DNA of 64,000 nt from Vitellaria paradoxa (GCA_019916065.1 CM034236.1:53038690-53102689), one strand, 5' to 3'; shown: positions 38,360-51,300, counted from the stretch's first letter. Made by a program: numbers and translations. The notes: generated by a model from the letters alone, not told the origin.

Positions 38360-39430
38360 TAAATAGGGGTGTAGATTAAATAAAAATATCAAGTAATATT
38401 TATAAACATTTTAATTTGAATTAAATTAATGTTAATGGGGTTAATTATTTTTTTATATTATTTTATTTAATAATAATATTACCATGTTTCTATATACATG
38501 TTATTATTTAATAATAATAAATGTATATAGAAAAAAATATACATGTTATTTGTTAATAAATTAAAATTTTTATTTAATAGGTTAATTATTTTTTTCATTA
38601 TTTTGTTTAATAATAATATTTATTATAATTTAAATTATAATTTATTAAAATATAGAAAAATAACAAAATAATAAGTTATATAATAAATAGAAGTGTTGAT
38701 CAAATAAAAATATTATGTGATATCAATGAACATCTTTGAATAAAATTGTGAATAAGTGATAATTGTGTTGAATACTAATTCCTTTTATATTATATAATTA
38801 TAAATTAATATTAATAAATTAATATATTTATTTAACCGGCTAATTATTATTTTTGCATTATTTTGTTTGATAATAATAATATTTATTATGTTTTAAATAA
38901 TAATTTACTAAAATATAGAAAAATAAAAAATAAAAAGTTATATGATAAATATAAGTGTAGATTAAATAAAAATATCAAGTGATAACAATAAATATTCTAG
39001 TTTGAATAAAATTGTGAATAAGTAGTAATTATGTACAATACTAATTTTTTAAAATTATATAATTATAAATTAAGATAATTATAGTTATAAATTAATTGTT
39101 AATAAATTAAAATCTTTATTTAACAAGATAGTTATTTTTTTCATTACTTTGTTTAATATTATTATATGTTTTAAATAATAGTTTATTAAAATGTAAAAAA
39201 AATAAAAAATAAGAAGTTATATGATAAATATAAGTGTAGATTAAATAAAAATATATATTTATAAACATTCTAGTTTGAATAAATTTGTGAATAAATGGTA
39301 ACTTTGTACCATACTAATTCTTTTTAAATTATATAATTATAAATTAAGATAATTATAATTATAAATTAAGATAATTATGTCTAAAATTAATATATATAAA
39401 TAATTTTTTTTAATAACTATAATTAGATAT
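38360..39430. repeat. AT-rich tandem array, about 260-325 bp units
   Basis: The segment GTGTAGATTAAATAAAAATA recurs near 38369, 38693 (with GTGTTGATC), 38955 and 39234. Each copy is followed by a diverged AAACATTCTAGTTTGAATAA, TGTGAATAAGT, ATTATATAATTATAAATTAA and GTTAATTATTTTTTTCATTA series. Spacing is 324, 262 and 279 bp. The copies have drifted well apart. No protein is encoded. Confidence 0.7.
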
Positions 39431-40224
39431 CACGTGTCATAAATTAAATCTTATGTGGTACAATGATGCTCCCAAACTCTACTTTATATATATTTAATTT
39501 AATAAGATTTGAGTTGGGGAGTGATTGCAAACTAGCTAAGTAAATGATATTTAAGTTTAATTTGAAAATATGTCAAAATTTGATTTATTAAATTTTGACT
39601 CAAATTTTAATCGAGTTAATCTTGAATAATTTAATTATTTTTTAAAAAATTAATTTATCAAATCGAACCACGTCATAAAAAAGTAATTTTCAACCAACTT
39701 TTAACAAATCAAACACAACTAGGTTTGACTAATTTATTTAATAATCCTAGTACACAAATGAAACCAATTGAGTTCTAAGTCCATCCGGCTTAATTAATTA
39801 AACTACATTCAAAGCATTTAAACTTCAATTTAGTTTTCTCTTCTATTAGTCTTACATTATATATTCATATTTTCAAATATATATATATATATATGTATAT
39901 ATATTTTAGAAGGCCCGCGGATTATTAAAATCTTAGAGATTATACAAAGGGCGCCTGGTATCACTCAACGGTCTCAAGCGGGTAAAATTTGTTGGATATA
40001 TATAAATTTATTCTTTCTTAGGAGGGCAGCAGATTACCTTAACCACCAGTAATCTCGGCATCCTTGTATTTGAGTTTGACAAGGGAACATATAATTACAA
40101 TAGATATATAACTATATATCTAATATATCTATCTATATCTAATCCTTTTCTATCTAACATTAGATTGATCACAGTCCTATTCCAAACCCAATTCATCTTA
40201 TCCTCATCTCACATCCCCTATCCC
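39431..40224. other. Spacer upstream of the sugar transporter gene
   Basis: AT-rich, no gene seen. It contains CACGTG at about 39432, a TA run near 39881-39893, and a more GC-balanced patch at 39910-40080 whose origin I could not identify. Confidence 0.5.
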
Positions 40225-40232
40225 CATATATC

Positions 40233-40240
40233 TATATATA
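40233..40240 (+). promoter_or_regulatory. Possible TATA box of the sugar transporter gene
   Basis: TATATATA followed by CACGCACACACTTC lies about 180 bp before the ATG. The intervening leader is CT-rich (CTACTCTCTCTCTGC at about 40365-40380), as in many plant 5'UTRs. TA repeats are frequent in this window, so the assignment is weak. Confidence 0.35.
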
Positions 40241-40420
40241 CACGCACACACTTCTTCAATCTGCATACATTCCTCTATATATTCAGTTATTCTTTGTTCT
40301 GCATGCGTGTGTTATTCTTTTCAACTCTTTTAACTCCGTTGAAAATCTTCTTATCTCCCCGTGTTCTACTCTCTCTCTGCTATTTTTGATTCCATCGATC
40401 GAGTACTGTTTCTGTTATCA

Positions 40421-40571
40421 ATGGCTGTCGGCGTAGTCTGCTCCGGTAAGAGTCCCTCTAAAGACTATCCCGGAAATTTAACATGCTACGTGTTCGTGAC
40501 TTGCATCGTCGCAGCCATGGGTGGCTTAATTTTTGGTTACGATATCGGTATATCTGGTAAGCTTTTCATAA

Positions 40572-40605
<34 letters not shown>

Positions 40606-43600
40606 ACTTTAATCAATGGTGTTTGATTTTTTGTAATATCTACGTATATGTGTATGTATGTATATATAACGTGGTTTATATTTTGTGAATATATAGGTGG
40701 AGTGACATCGATGGCTCCGTTTCTGGAAGAGTTTTTCCCAGCTGTTTATAACAGAGAAGAGCTGGATCACTCGAGCAACCAGTACTGCAAGTTCAACAGC
40801 CAAACGCTCACCATGTTCACGTCTTCCCTTTATTTGGCTGCCCTGATTGCGTCGTTCTTCGCATCGGCGGTGACCAAAAAATTGGGCCGCAAATTCTCCA
40901 TGCTTATGGGCGGTTTCATCTTCTTCTGCGGTGCTCTTCTCAACGCCGCCGCTGTCCGCCTTTCCATGCTCATCATCGGTCGTATTCTCCTGGGCATTGG
41001 AGTTGGTTTCGCCACACAGGTACTCCCTACTAATCAATATTAATTATTATTAATAAGAATACTAACATGTGAGAGAGTGAAGACATAGTCTATTTATTTT
41101 TATTTAGTTTTAGTTAATTTTAATCTTATAATTTATATATTTGGATTGAACTATATATCATAAAGGGTGTTGGTGCTTTTAGAGTGACAAAAAGTAAAAT
41201 AAATTGAGATAAGTTATGAATTCATAATTCGTACAGTAAGATAAAAAGTGAATAACTCTTAGAGTTTTTTAGTATTTTTTACCATTTTTAACTTTTTGTC
41301 ACTCCAAACATAATTAAAATAGGATGATATTTCAACTTATATCTATTTATCATTGTTTTTTTTTTTTTTATCTTATCTCATGTTAAATCTTTATTTTATT
41401 TTATATTTCATTAATTGCACATAAAAAAATAATTTTACATAAAAATTATTCTTTTATTATATTGAATCTCATATATTATCCTATAATATTACTTATAATT
41501 CATCTTTCGTTCTAATCAAACATAGTTTAGGTGTTAAAAATATAATAATTCCTCCGAACCAGTTTTTAGGTTAGAAACTTGGCTGAAAACAATTTAAAGG
41601 GTTTAACATGCCAATATATAAATAAATAAATAAATAATAGCTCAGTGATTAGTAACCCTTAAAAAAAAAAAAAGAAGAAGCTTTTATTTAGATTGGTTGT
41701 TTGGTACAAATAAAATTGATTCTTTTATATAAAAATTATAGCACTTTTATAATAATCAATAAGGTTAAAACTATTTTCTAATAATAATTTTAGAATTTTA
41801 GTAAGAATTAATTATTAATATTTTTTAAAAATATATTTATTTAAATATAATTTATTAAATAAACGTGGGTAAATCTGATTTTTTAATTTTATATACAATT
41901 TATTTTTTAAATTATTAAAATTAGATGAGAATTCTTGAAAAATAAACAAAAATTTTCATATTCGGAAAAAGCTTAGCTTTTTTTCTTCTCTTTTCTTTTC
42001 TTGTTTTTTTTTTTTTTTAATACTTTTTGTGTTTTGGATTATTTTTTTTTTGGCTCTAAAAATTTAAGCTTATTTATCTCCAAAAAAAAAAAACCAAATA
42101 CAATTTTTTAACAAAAAGTCAAAAAAAATAATTTGTTCTTTTTTAAAAAAAAAAAAAACGACGCAAAATTGGGGTCTGCCACTAACTTGGTTTTTCCGAT
42201 CACAGTCTGTGCCGCTATTCGTCTCGGAGATGGCTCCGTACAAGTATCGAGGTGCTCTCAACGTTTGCTTCCAGCTCTTCATCACTATCGGAATCTTGAT
42301 CGCCAATTTGGTTAACTACGGAACCAATAAGATTAATGGCCATATTGGGTGGCGCATCAGCTTGGGCGGCGCGGCCGTTCCGGCGCTTTTCATGGTGGTT
42401 TCATCCATTTGGGTCTCTGAAACTCCCAACTCCCTCATTGAGCGGGGCCGTTTCGACGCCGCCAAGACGAAGCTTCAGCGCATTCGCGGCGTTGCCGACG
42501 TTGAGGCCGAGTTCGACGATCTAGTCGCCGCCAGTGAAGCGTCGAAGCAAGTGAAGCACCCGTGGCGGAACCTCTTGATGAGGAGATACAGACCCCAGCT
42601 TTACTTGGCCGTCCTCATCCCATTCTTCCAGCAACTCACCGGAATCAATGTCGTCATGTTCTATGCGCCGGAGCTCTTCAAGACAATTGGGTTCGGAAGC
42701 GACGCTTCGCTGTTTTCCGCAGTCATCACCGGAGGCGTCAACGTCGTGGCAACGTTCATCTCTGTTTACGGAACTGATAGATGGGGAAGAAGACCTCTGT
42801 TTCTAGGTGGAGGAATCATCATGCTTGTGTTTCAGGTAAACACCAACCATAACCATTCAATCAATGAAAACCCACTTCTGGTTTAAAAAAAAAAATCAAA
42901 ACCCATTTCGATTTCTTTGTCTGATTTTAGCGTAACAATCAAATTCTCTAGTTCTTTTAATGCATTCGATGCACATTTCAATTTCTTTCTATGCTTGTAT
43001 GGCTATTTGTAGTCACAATTTTTAATAATTTTTAGTATTTTTAAGTCAAAATTTATTAATTATAATTTTAATATGTTTGATAAAATAAATATTAATTTTT
43101 AGTAATTATTTGTAATTTTTGAATATTTAGTAAAAATTTTAATAATTTTTAATAAATTTTGATAATTATTATTAACTTTTGAGTTGAAAACAGTACATAA
43201 ATAAAAAAAATAGCAAGTGGCAAAAATTTGTAGTTTCTCAAGCACTTAAAAATAAAAAATTAATATTTTTTTAATTAAAAATCGTCCTCCAAACGTACAC
43301 TTGCAAAGCAAATGAAACAATCAATCTCTGATTTTATTTATAACCTTTTTTTTTTTTTTTGGTATTATTCCGAAAACAGAGTGCCGTCGCAGGTCTGATT
43401 GGCTACAAATTTGGAGTAACTGGAATTGCAACCGATGTGGGAAAGACGTATGCGGCCATTGTGGTAAGCTGCATCTGCTGCTTCGTCTCCGCGTTCGCAT
43501 TCTCATGGGGACCCCTGGGATGGTTAGTGCCAAGCGAGATTTTCCCACTTGAGATCCGATCGGCGGCGCAAAGCATCGTCGTCGCCGTCAACATGCTCTT

Positions 43601-43844
43601 CACATTTGTGATTGCCCAGATTTTCCTCGGCGGGCTCTGCGTCACTAAGTTCGGGTTGTTCATCATCTTCGCTGCCTTCGTTGCGATCATGACACTCTTC
43701 GTCCAATTCTTTGTGCCGGAGACCATGAACATACCCATCGAAGAAGTCTCGCGAGTGTGGAGAGCTCACTGGTACTGGAAAAAGTTCGTCGACGGTGAAG
43801 ATGAGCATGCTTTGGCAATGTCTAGGATTCAGATGAAGGTTTAG
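40421..43844 (+). CDS. Sugar transport protein (STP-type hexose/H+ symporter)
   Basis: Plasma-membrane MFS transporter that takes up glucose and related hexoses with a proton. Exons: 40421-40556, 40697-41019, 42206-42835 and 43380-43844; 517 aa and four exons, both normal for the STP family. Twelve spans are expected. Key residues: Asp41 in FGYDIGIS (proton donor position), Cys in SNQYCKF and in GGLCVTKFG that form the STP lid disulfide, [45 protein letters not shown] with the sugar-binding Gln-Gln and Asn, TDRWGRR, and [21 protein letters not shown]. The C-terminal signature, usually PETK, reads [10 protein letters not shown]. In the upstream ORF frame the first Met is earlier, but [11 protein letters not shown] is the family-like start. 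The exact STP paralogue is not resolved. Confidence 0.95.
41164..41320. repeat. AT-rich MITE family (ATGAATTCAT type), copy 2
   Basis: Inside STP intron 2. GAGTGACAAAAAGTAAAA on the left and, on the other strand, GAGTGACAAAAAGTTAAAA at the right form terminal inverted repeats. The middle has AAGTTATGAATTCATAATTC shared with copies at 19011-19140 and 44885-44998. Boundaries approximate; no certain target duplication. Confidence 0.65.
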
Positions 43845-44209
43845 AAGTTATTGCAGCAGATAGATTTATATATATATATATATATATAGTCAATGGTTTG
43901 AACTTTTAAGAGGTTTTGAAGTTACCTAGTCCAAACAGAGATCTTTTTATTTTTGTCAAATTTTTATGTAGGTCTTGTTTTTTAAGGATTGGATAATTTA
44001 TGATCTCTAGCTAAGGTTCTTAAATTTTACTGGTTTTGTTACCTTGAATTGATGGTTACTCCCCCTTGTTAATTAAATACATGTTTTTGGGTAACAATTG
44101 CCTAAGTCATTTGTCTTTTATTTTTTATTTTTATATATAAATAGTTATTTGTTTTCTTATTTTTTATTTTTTTATATCTTGATATTTATTTTCCTATTTT
44201 CTAATCTTA

Positions 44210-44364
44210 GAGAGTGTTTGGTTGATAAAAAATGACTAAAAAGCACAGTAAAAATACAAAAATTTGATATAAAAGTAATATGCAGTAAAATTTGATTGAA
44301 ACAAAGTACAAAAAATAGTAAAAATTTATAAATTTTAGTTAATTTTGACTAACCAAACACTCTC
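44210..44364. mobile_element. 155-bp Tourist-like MITE with exact TTA duplication
   Basis: Starts GAGAGTGTTTGGTTGAT and ends, on the complementary strand, GAGAGTGTTTGGTTAGT; 14 terminal bases match exactly. TTA flanks both sides (44207-44209 and 44365-44367). Non-coding core. The matching ends and duplication suggest a fairly young insertion of a PIF/Harbinger-type element. Confidence 0.85.
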
Positions 44365-44884
44365 TTAGTTTATTATTTTTCCAATGTAGGAAAAAAAAGT
44401 TATGCATTTTGAGTGCACATGTAGTGTTGAATAGTGACCCATTACTTGGTCGAATTTTCAAAATATTAGGTGCAAAATTAACGTATTTAAAAATAATATA
44501 TTTGAAACTTTTAAATCTTATGTCTATCAAAACATAGTTTCATCACTCCATTGTGGGTGAAATAGAAGGTTAACAAATTTAAAATTTTAAGTTCATTAAA
44601 TTAAAATAAACATTTAAATCTACAATTTTTTTTTTTTAAAAGGAACTTCACTATTTATTAGCATTTAACACAACATATTCAACAAATTTTTTTATTATAC
44701 TTAAAATATTTTAAAATTCATTAAAATTAAAATTTAGTTCAATTTTTAAATTTTTTTCTTATTTTATTAACATTTAACACTGTGTACATAACTTAAGTAT
44801 TTTTTCATACGTAGTTGAAATATGAACTCTTTCAAAATTACTTGAAGTTATATAGAGAGTATCGCATAATTAGACAATTAAATA

Positions 44885-44998
44885 TAGTTTGGAGTAATAA
44901 AAAGTGAGGTAATTTATTAGTTCATAATTCGAATAATGAGATAAAAAATAAATAATTTTTAAAAATTTTAAATGATTTTTAATAAATCAAACTCACCT
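44885..44998. repeat. AT-rich MITE family (ATGAATTCAT type), copy 3
   Basis: TAGTTTGGAGTAATAAAAAG on the left and, on the other strand, GGTGAGTTTGATTTATTAAAA on the right bracket a core with TTAGTTCATAATTCGAATAA and GAGATAAAAAATAAATAA, diverged from the cores of copies 1 and 2. The most decayed of the three. Confidence 0.5.
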
Positions 44999-45174
44999 TA
45001 GAAATAGCACTTAAATTAGTACGACGTACCCTTTTTTAAAAAGTAACAAAAGTATGAGAGAAATTGACTCTGGGAATAATGGGCTGCTGGGCTGGACTTG
45101 GATTGCTAAGCTTGGGCCATCAATCCATATCCCCTGCATTTTTCATGGGTCCGTAGAAACGAGCCCTAATTTCG

Positions 45175-45182
45175 TTTGGCGC
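45175..45182 (+). promoter_or_regulatory. E2F-type site TTTGGCGC
   Basis: TTTGGCGC matches the plant and animal E2F consensus TTTSSCGC exactly. It is 173 bp before the chosen ATG of the CDCA7-like gene, and a second GGCGGGAG-like site (- strand, about 45254-45262) lies nearer. CDCA7 is an E2F target in animals, so the position makes biological sense; function here is inferred. Confidence 0.55.
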
Positions 45183-45347
45183 CCCGAAAATTTCTCTAAA
45201 TTCCAATTCCCCGGGGAATTCAATTCTCTCATTCATTTTCTCATTTCATAATCTCCCGCCATAAATATTTATTCGAAAGATTTGATTGGTGATTTGTTGA
45301 TGTACCTTCAACCGTCTAGGCCAACCGCAACACTACAGGTGGCGAAG

Positions 45348-48300
45348 ATGGCGGTGGCTTCGAGCCCTGATTCCAAGCAAAATTTACCTGATCAGAAGGG
45401 AAAAACCAGTAACAGTGACAAGAAGGAAAAGAAATATCGGAAACAATCTGAAAGTTGTTGTTCATCGCCGGCGAAGCGCACAAAGCGTCCGGGTCTTGTC
45501 GGGGATCCAGTCAACGGCTCTGAAAACGGGAAGATTTGTCATCAGGTACATTGATGAAGCCCGTGACAGTTCGTTGCTTTCTGCCAAATAAAGTAATTAA
45601 TGATCTATGATTTTAAGATTTAAGGTATTTCCTTCCGCTGTACATTTTCTGGGCAACTAAGCGTTGTTGTATTTTCAACAGCTATGCGGGAAACCAACCC
45701 ATTTGTTGTTCTATTTGTTTATTCAGGTGGACAAAAATTATGAGAGTACGAATGTGAATCCCGCCGGCTAGATTGGTTAGGCCTTCTCAGTCAAGAATTT
45801 ATATCATTTGAGGCAGATGAGTGTGGTGGGGATTGTTGAGCTTCAAAATTTTGATTTATTGGTCTCAAAAAATAAAACTCAGTGCTTCAAGATTTTCCAA
45901 GGCGGTTCGACAGTTTTCAGTTTTCTATTTTCATTTTTTTGAAAAGAACTGAAAACTCGTTTGCAAATTTGTTTTCAATTTTCAAATAAATGAAAACAAT
46001 TTTTAAAATTTTTAAAAACTTTGAAAAAAAAATGTATTTTCTTAATTTTTCAATTTCAATTTTTATTTTTTTCACAAACACCACCGGTCACAATCATTAG
46101 CGATCACCACCCACCACCGACCTTTGCTCCTCGACTGTCACTCATCTTCAACCACCACCAGTTGGCCGTCACCAATTTCGCTAGCTGCCACCATAGACCG
46201 ACCACCACTCATTTCTAACCACCACCCACTGGCCACCACCCCTGGCCCAGACCAATCGTTGCTCACCTTCAACCACACTTACATCACCAATCGGTACCAA
46301 TTGTTGTCAGCCACCCTTCCAATACTACAATTATTAACCAACAACCATTGTTACTCTTTTTTTTTTTTTTTTTTCCACTATGAAAATACAAAATTGAGTA
46401 CTTAACATGAAAATTGAAAACTAGTAGCTTTGTTAAACGAGCCCTTATTATTATTTATTTATTTATTTTGTTTTGTTTTGATGTGGTGTGAGACTGCCTC
46501 TGCCACCAAATGGTGCATGTCTATCATGGGTAGATGAGAATTCTACAGCTAAAGTTGCAGATCTTAAAACTTAACATCTGAAGTTAATTCCACAAAAACC
46601 TACGTGCTTGTATCCACTTGGTCACTGTGAAAGTGTTGCAACACAAACCTATTTGTGTTGAATTAGGTCTACTGGAATGTGTGAAATCAAACTCTGTAAT
46701 CTTATTGTGATCATAATATACACCAAGCATCTGTAACTGTTATTCTTGTTGGCTCATCTGTTTCTATCCTTGGGAGAACTCTCTGCACCAACTAGATTAT
46801 ATGCCTGCAGGCATACTAGAAGGCTGACAGTGGTCCTTGCAGCCATCACCCTCCTTTTCTTTGGCTACTACACTCCCTTAAGTCAAGAGAAGTGTGGGAT
46901 GTTTAAATTGAAGTTCTTTTGTTTGTGTATTCCGGTTGTAAGTGGAATAAAAATTGTAATATTCTACATTGTTGTGGATTTTCTTTTCATGGAAAAAAGG
47001 ATATTATTAATCCTTTTTTCCCCAAAAAGTAAAGATTAACTAGTTGGGAGGGGACACGATTTATCTAACTTTATCAGTCGATTAAGCCAAAATACTTAGT
47101 AGTGATGGAGTACATGAGTTCAAGCCCCTACACCCCAGGGCTATAACAGAAACCAATGAAAATGAAGGAATAACCAATTCTGATCTCATCCTTAATTTGG
47201 CTTTGGTTTCGGAACATAAAAATTATGAACTCTCTTAGCTGTATTGATTATTTGAGGAGGTGAGTGGAGGCCATCGTTCTTTTGAATAAATGGATTTTAA
47301 GTTCTGATTTTTCTTAGATTCTCATGAATAGAGCTATGTTTAATCTGTTAAAAATTTGAGAAAGTGGATTAATTATTTGTTTATATGTGCTTCTCTCTCC
47401 CTCCCTCCCTCCCTCCTTGTGTGTGTTGGGGGGGGGGTCATAGTTACTTTGTGCAAATCTATTGTTTTACTTTTTTTTACTCATAATTATTGGGCAATAA
47501 TGCAAGTTCATTTTTTTTTTAGCGCAATTAGATTGCATTTTTGGTTAAAGAGAAAAATTTTATATTGAGAGTGTACTTTCTAAATTGAACCATAGCTAAG
47601 GTATGCCTAACTTTTGAGTTTGAATGACAGAACATAAAAATAAATAAAAAGAACCCTAATGCAAGGTTTGAAGAATTAAACACAGCATAACCAATTAGTA
47701 ACAGAATGCCGCCAGAAATATGGGTTTAAGACACCATTTGGATTGATCCAATGCACGTAAATAAACCTGTTAAAATCTATTTGATGTTGAGAAGCTGAGG
47801 GAGGCAATAATGCTTTGGATAAAGTTGTATATGTTTTCTTTCCTTCAGAGCTTTATATTTTCTATCAACGAAGCTATGTAATTATGCATAATTTATTGGA
47901 GTCATGGTTTTCTTGGTTCACAAGTCACATGTAAAATAACAACTTTCTCTTTGGCAACAAAATGTAGTATAAATTGAGACTTCAAAATTCAAATTGTATT
48001 CCTCGTTTTATTTATTTGTTTTTTTTAAAATCTTTTGGATCTCATATATATTTGTTCTTATAAATGACCATGTTATTTTTTAGTGCCGTCAAAAAACCAT
48101 GGGTTTTGTGGCTGCTTGCAAGAATCAGAAGAAGCACAAGCCATGTACTATCAAAATTTGTGACAGGTGCCTCACGAACAGGTTAGATATGGTGATGTGC
48201 TTCATGATCTGTTTGTTTACTTTTCGATACGTGTATCTTTTTATTATTATTATTATTACTACTTTTTTTTTTGGGGGGGGGGGTTGTTGTTCTGTAACAG

Positions 48301-51300
48301 ATATGGCGAAAAGGCAGAAGACATGGCAGTTTTGGAGGACTGGAATTGTCCGAAGTGCCGAGGCATCTGCAATTGCAGCCTCTGCATGTGTGTGCTTATT
48401 TTTGTCCACCTTTCTATTGTTGATTGGTGTTTCTATTGTATCCTGGTGATGAAAAATTTTCTCTTTCTAGGAGGAAGCGAGGACACCAACCTACTGGAAT
48501 ACTTGTGCTCGCAGCCAGGGCAAATGGTTTTTCCTCAGTCTCAGAGCTGCTGCATGCTAAAGGCATTGAAAATTTTGGTAATGACAAGACTGTAAAAGGA
48601 ATGAATATTGGGCCAACAAAGGCTGCTGCATCAAAGAATGTATGTTAGTTCTTTTCTGTCAAGGGCAGGGCATTCTGATTTCAGTTTATTATTGATGTAA
48701 CATGCATCAGCTGATGTTTTTGTGCCATTTTCTTTTACAGAAGCCCACCGTTTCTTTGCCTAAAAATAATTATGCCGACATCCCATTGCCTCAGGGCACT
48801 GAATTGACAACTGTAGCTGGCATTGTCCTATCAGTTAAAGATGTTGGCCATGCCTTGCAATTTTTGGAATTTTGTGCTGCTTTTAAGGAGGCAGGTGAAC
48901 TTTATTTATTTTTTTAATGAAGAAAAATTACCATCTGTTGATATTACCTGCAGTATGATGTACTCCAGTATAAGTAGTTGAATATTGGTATATCCTCTGT
49001 TAGTTGTGAGAAGTGATAAGCAGATAACATTTCTGGTTGCTAGTGAGTTCATAGATAACCACAAATTGCATTTGATTTTGAGGTTTAGTATGAATCTTCC
49101 TTTCAAATTTTTTGGTGTTTACTGTTATCCTTTTCTTGTCACTCTACTGTTCTAAAACTTGAGGTACATGATGCTTATTAACAAGACTCTCCATCCATCT
49201 CAACAAAACCTTAGTCCCAAACTAGTTGGGGTAATAGTATTCAAGTTTGTGGTAATAGTATTCTCCATGACTTACTATATTTATGGAACAATCACCACTT
49301 ACTAAATGATTGATTTGTTGAGTTGCCTTCTTAACACCTTTTGCTTTTGTAGGCTTGTAAATGATTATAGTGTCGTATCAAACATTTTTTCCTCACTTTT
49401 TCCACTATCTGTTCTCCTTTTGTAGATTCTTAATTTGAAGGAAGGGGAGCCTGAATATGTACTTCATGAATTAATACGTGGGGGAAGTGGGTGCCGAGGG
49501 AAATATTCTCCAGTGGTCCAGTTTCATATCCAATTGCTCTCTCTGATACGAAAGGACTTGGGAGAAAAGTACTAAACCTCTTCACTAAACTTATGTGGCT
49601 AATCTATTCCTTAAATGGGATAAAAATACTAATATCTGTTGTATTTCTGTTTAGCTTTCCAGTGATAAATCCAAAACATGGCAAAAACTCATGGCTGCAT
49701 GCCCTCCATAATTGTGTCTCAAGATCCCAGTGTGTATTGACAAAACTGAAGTTGGAGCAGTTTGGTAGTGAAGCTGATGATTATGATAGTTTGGGCTCCT
49801 CAGAAAAGCTTAGACTCTTAAATTTTCTATGTGATGAATTTCTTTCAACTGCGTAAGTAATAAGGTTTTGCACTTCTTTTTTTCTTCAGTCTCCATTTTT
49901 TTCTTACATTAAAAAAATTATGGGAAAATATATCAATTTTTCTTGCAGAAAAACAAGAAGTTGGATAGAAGATCAGAATTCAAAATTTGTTGAAAGGGTG
50001 AAGGAAGTGAAAGAAAGAATTTTTTCTGCAAAACATAAGGTGGCCAAAATTGTGGACTTTTGCCTCTTGGAGCATAATGTTGTTGAAAGTATTTATTTTT
50101 ATTTTTATTACTCTGTTTAGGAGAAACAATTGAAGCAGAAGATGCAGGATCAGGTGGCGGAAGCTATCATTGCAAAAAATGGCGCTTCTCTTTCAGTTTC
50201 TGAGCATGAAGCAATTGTTGCACAAATTAAAGTTGAAGCAACTCAAGCTCATGCTGAGATGCTGGCGTCAAAAGCCATGGTACCTATGGGTATGTTCCGT
50301 GTGTTTTACTTATTTTAAAAAATGTTGTGTTGCAAATAAGTTGAAGTGAACTTTGCTTGGCTGTTTAAGTTGGCTTTGTAGAACAGGTAAAGCTTGACTT
50401 AGTTTAATTTGCTTATCTGAGTGTGTTTTTGGATGTTGGCCTGACCTTGAGCTGCTTGTGATTCTATGTTAAATGTCTTAGTGGTCATTCATTAGAATGT
50501 TACGACTGATTTTTTGTATATTTGAAATCATGAATTAACAATTGGAATTTTGATTTACTCACAGACACTGTTTGTCATGATTTGCTGATTCCATACAGTT
50601 TGTTGGTCTTTTGATTCAGATTATCTATTTCAGGTAAAGTTATTATGTGTCATAAATGTAACGCTTCTATGTCAAATGCTCATAAAATTGAGGCAACTTG
50701 GTATTTTTTATGTCTTGCTTGTTCTATTGCAAACAAGTTTTCTTAACAAGTTTAGTCTATGGCTATTCTAGTGCAGCTTGGTGCGTTACAATCACTACTA
50801 AGATGTCCTTTAGTTACCACATGGTCTGTATTCTAATTGGTAGAAGGCTGATTAATCTTTATCTCTGAATTGTGTCACCCTCCGCTCTGAAATGTGTAAA
50901 TTGGTGTGATTATTACTGGAGGTATAGAACTTCATCCCGGGGAAAGACCTTGGTTTTCTGCTCATCTGTTTGAGCCCTGGCATTTTTGTGCAAGACATAC
51001 ATTTGTAAAGGAATTTCACTTGCAAGCAGGGCATATAGTTCTTGGTATGTAAGAACATGCTATCCTGTTTAGGTGATGAATCCTGTGATAGGTTCTAGGT
51101 TGTTGATATTCTTGTTTCTCTACTAGTTATCAGAACTTTTGGCCAACCTGAGGCATTTCTTGGGAACTCCACTGGTCCCAATTCTTTTAGGCTCATTTGG
51201 TTTGTTTTTCTATTTTTTGAACTCATTTTCTATTTTATACTTTTGAAAATAAGGAAAAACTCAAAACGCATTTGGTCACTTGTATTTTTAAAATTTGTTT

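Larger units (their letters stand above)
43845..45174. other. STP 3' flank and intergenic spacer
   Basis: STP 3'UTR with a TA run (43870-43888), then AT-rich DNA holding two MITEs (44210-44364 and 44885-44998). No other gene. Composition turns GC-richer after 45050 towards the CDCA7-like gene. Confidence 0.6.

Noticed and set aside
40609..41037. 142-codon open frame on the - strand
   Set aside because: It is the antisense of STP exon 2 and has no family resemblance; GC-rich coding sequence leaves such frames open.
43403..43808. Two long - strand open frames
   Set aside because: Antisense shadows of STP exon 4.
46124..46405. 93-codon His/Pro/Thr-rich open frame
   Set aside because: It comes from the CCACCACC-rich core of a repeat-like element within the CDCA7-like intron and ends in a poly-T/Phe run.
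47030..47160. SINE-like segment with GAGTTCAAGCCCC
   Set aside because: The box B-like piece lacks a matching box A, A-tail or target duplication.
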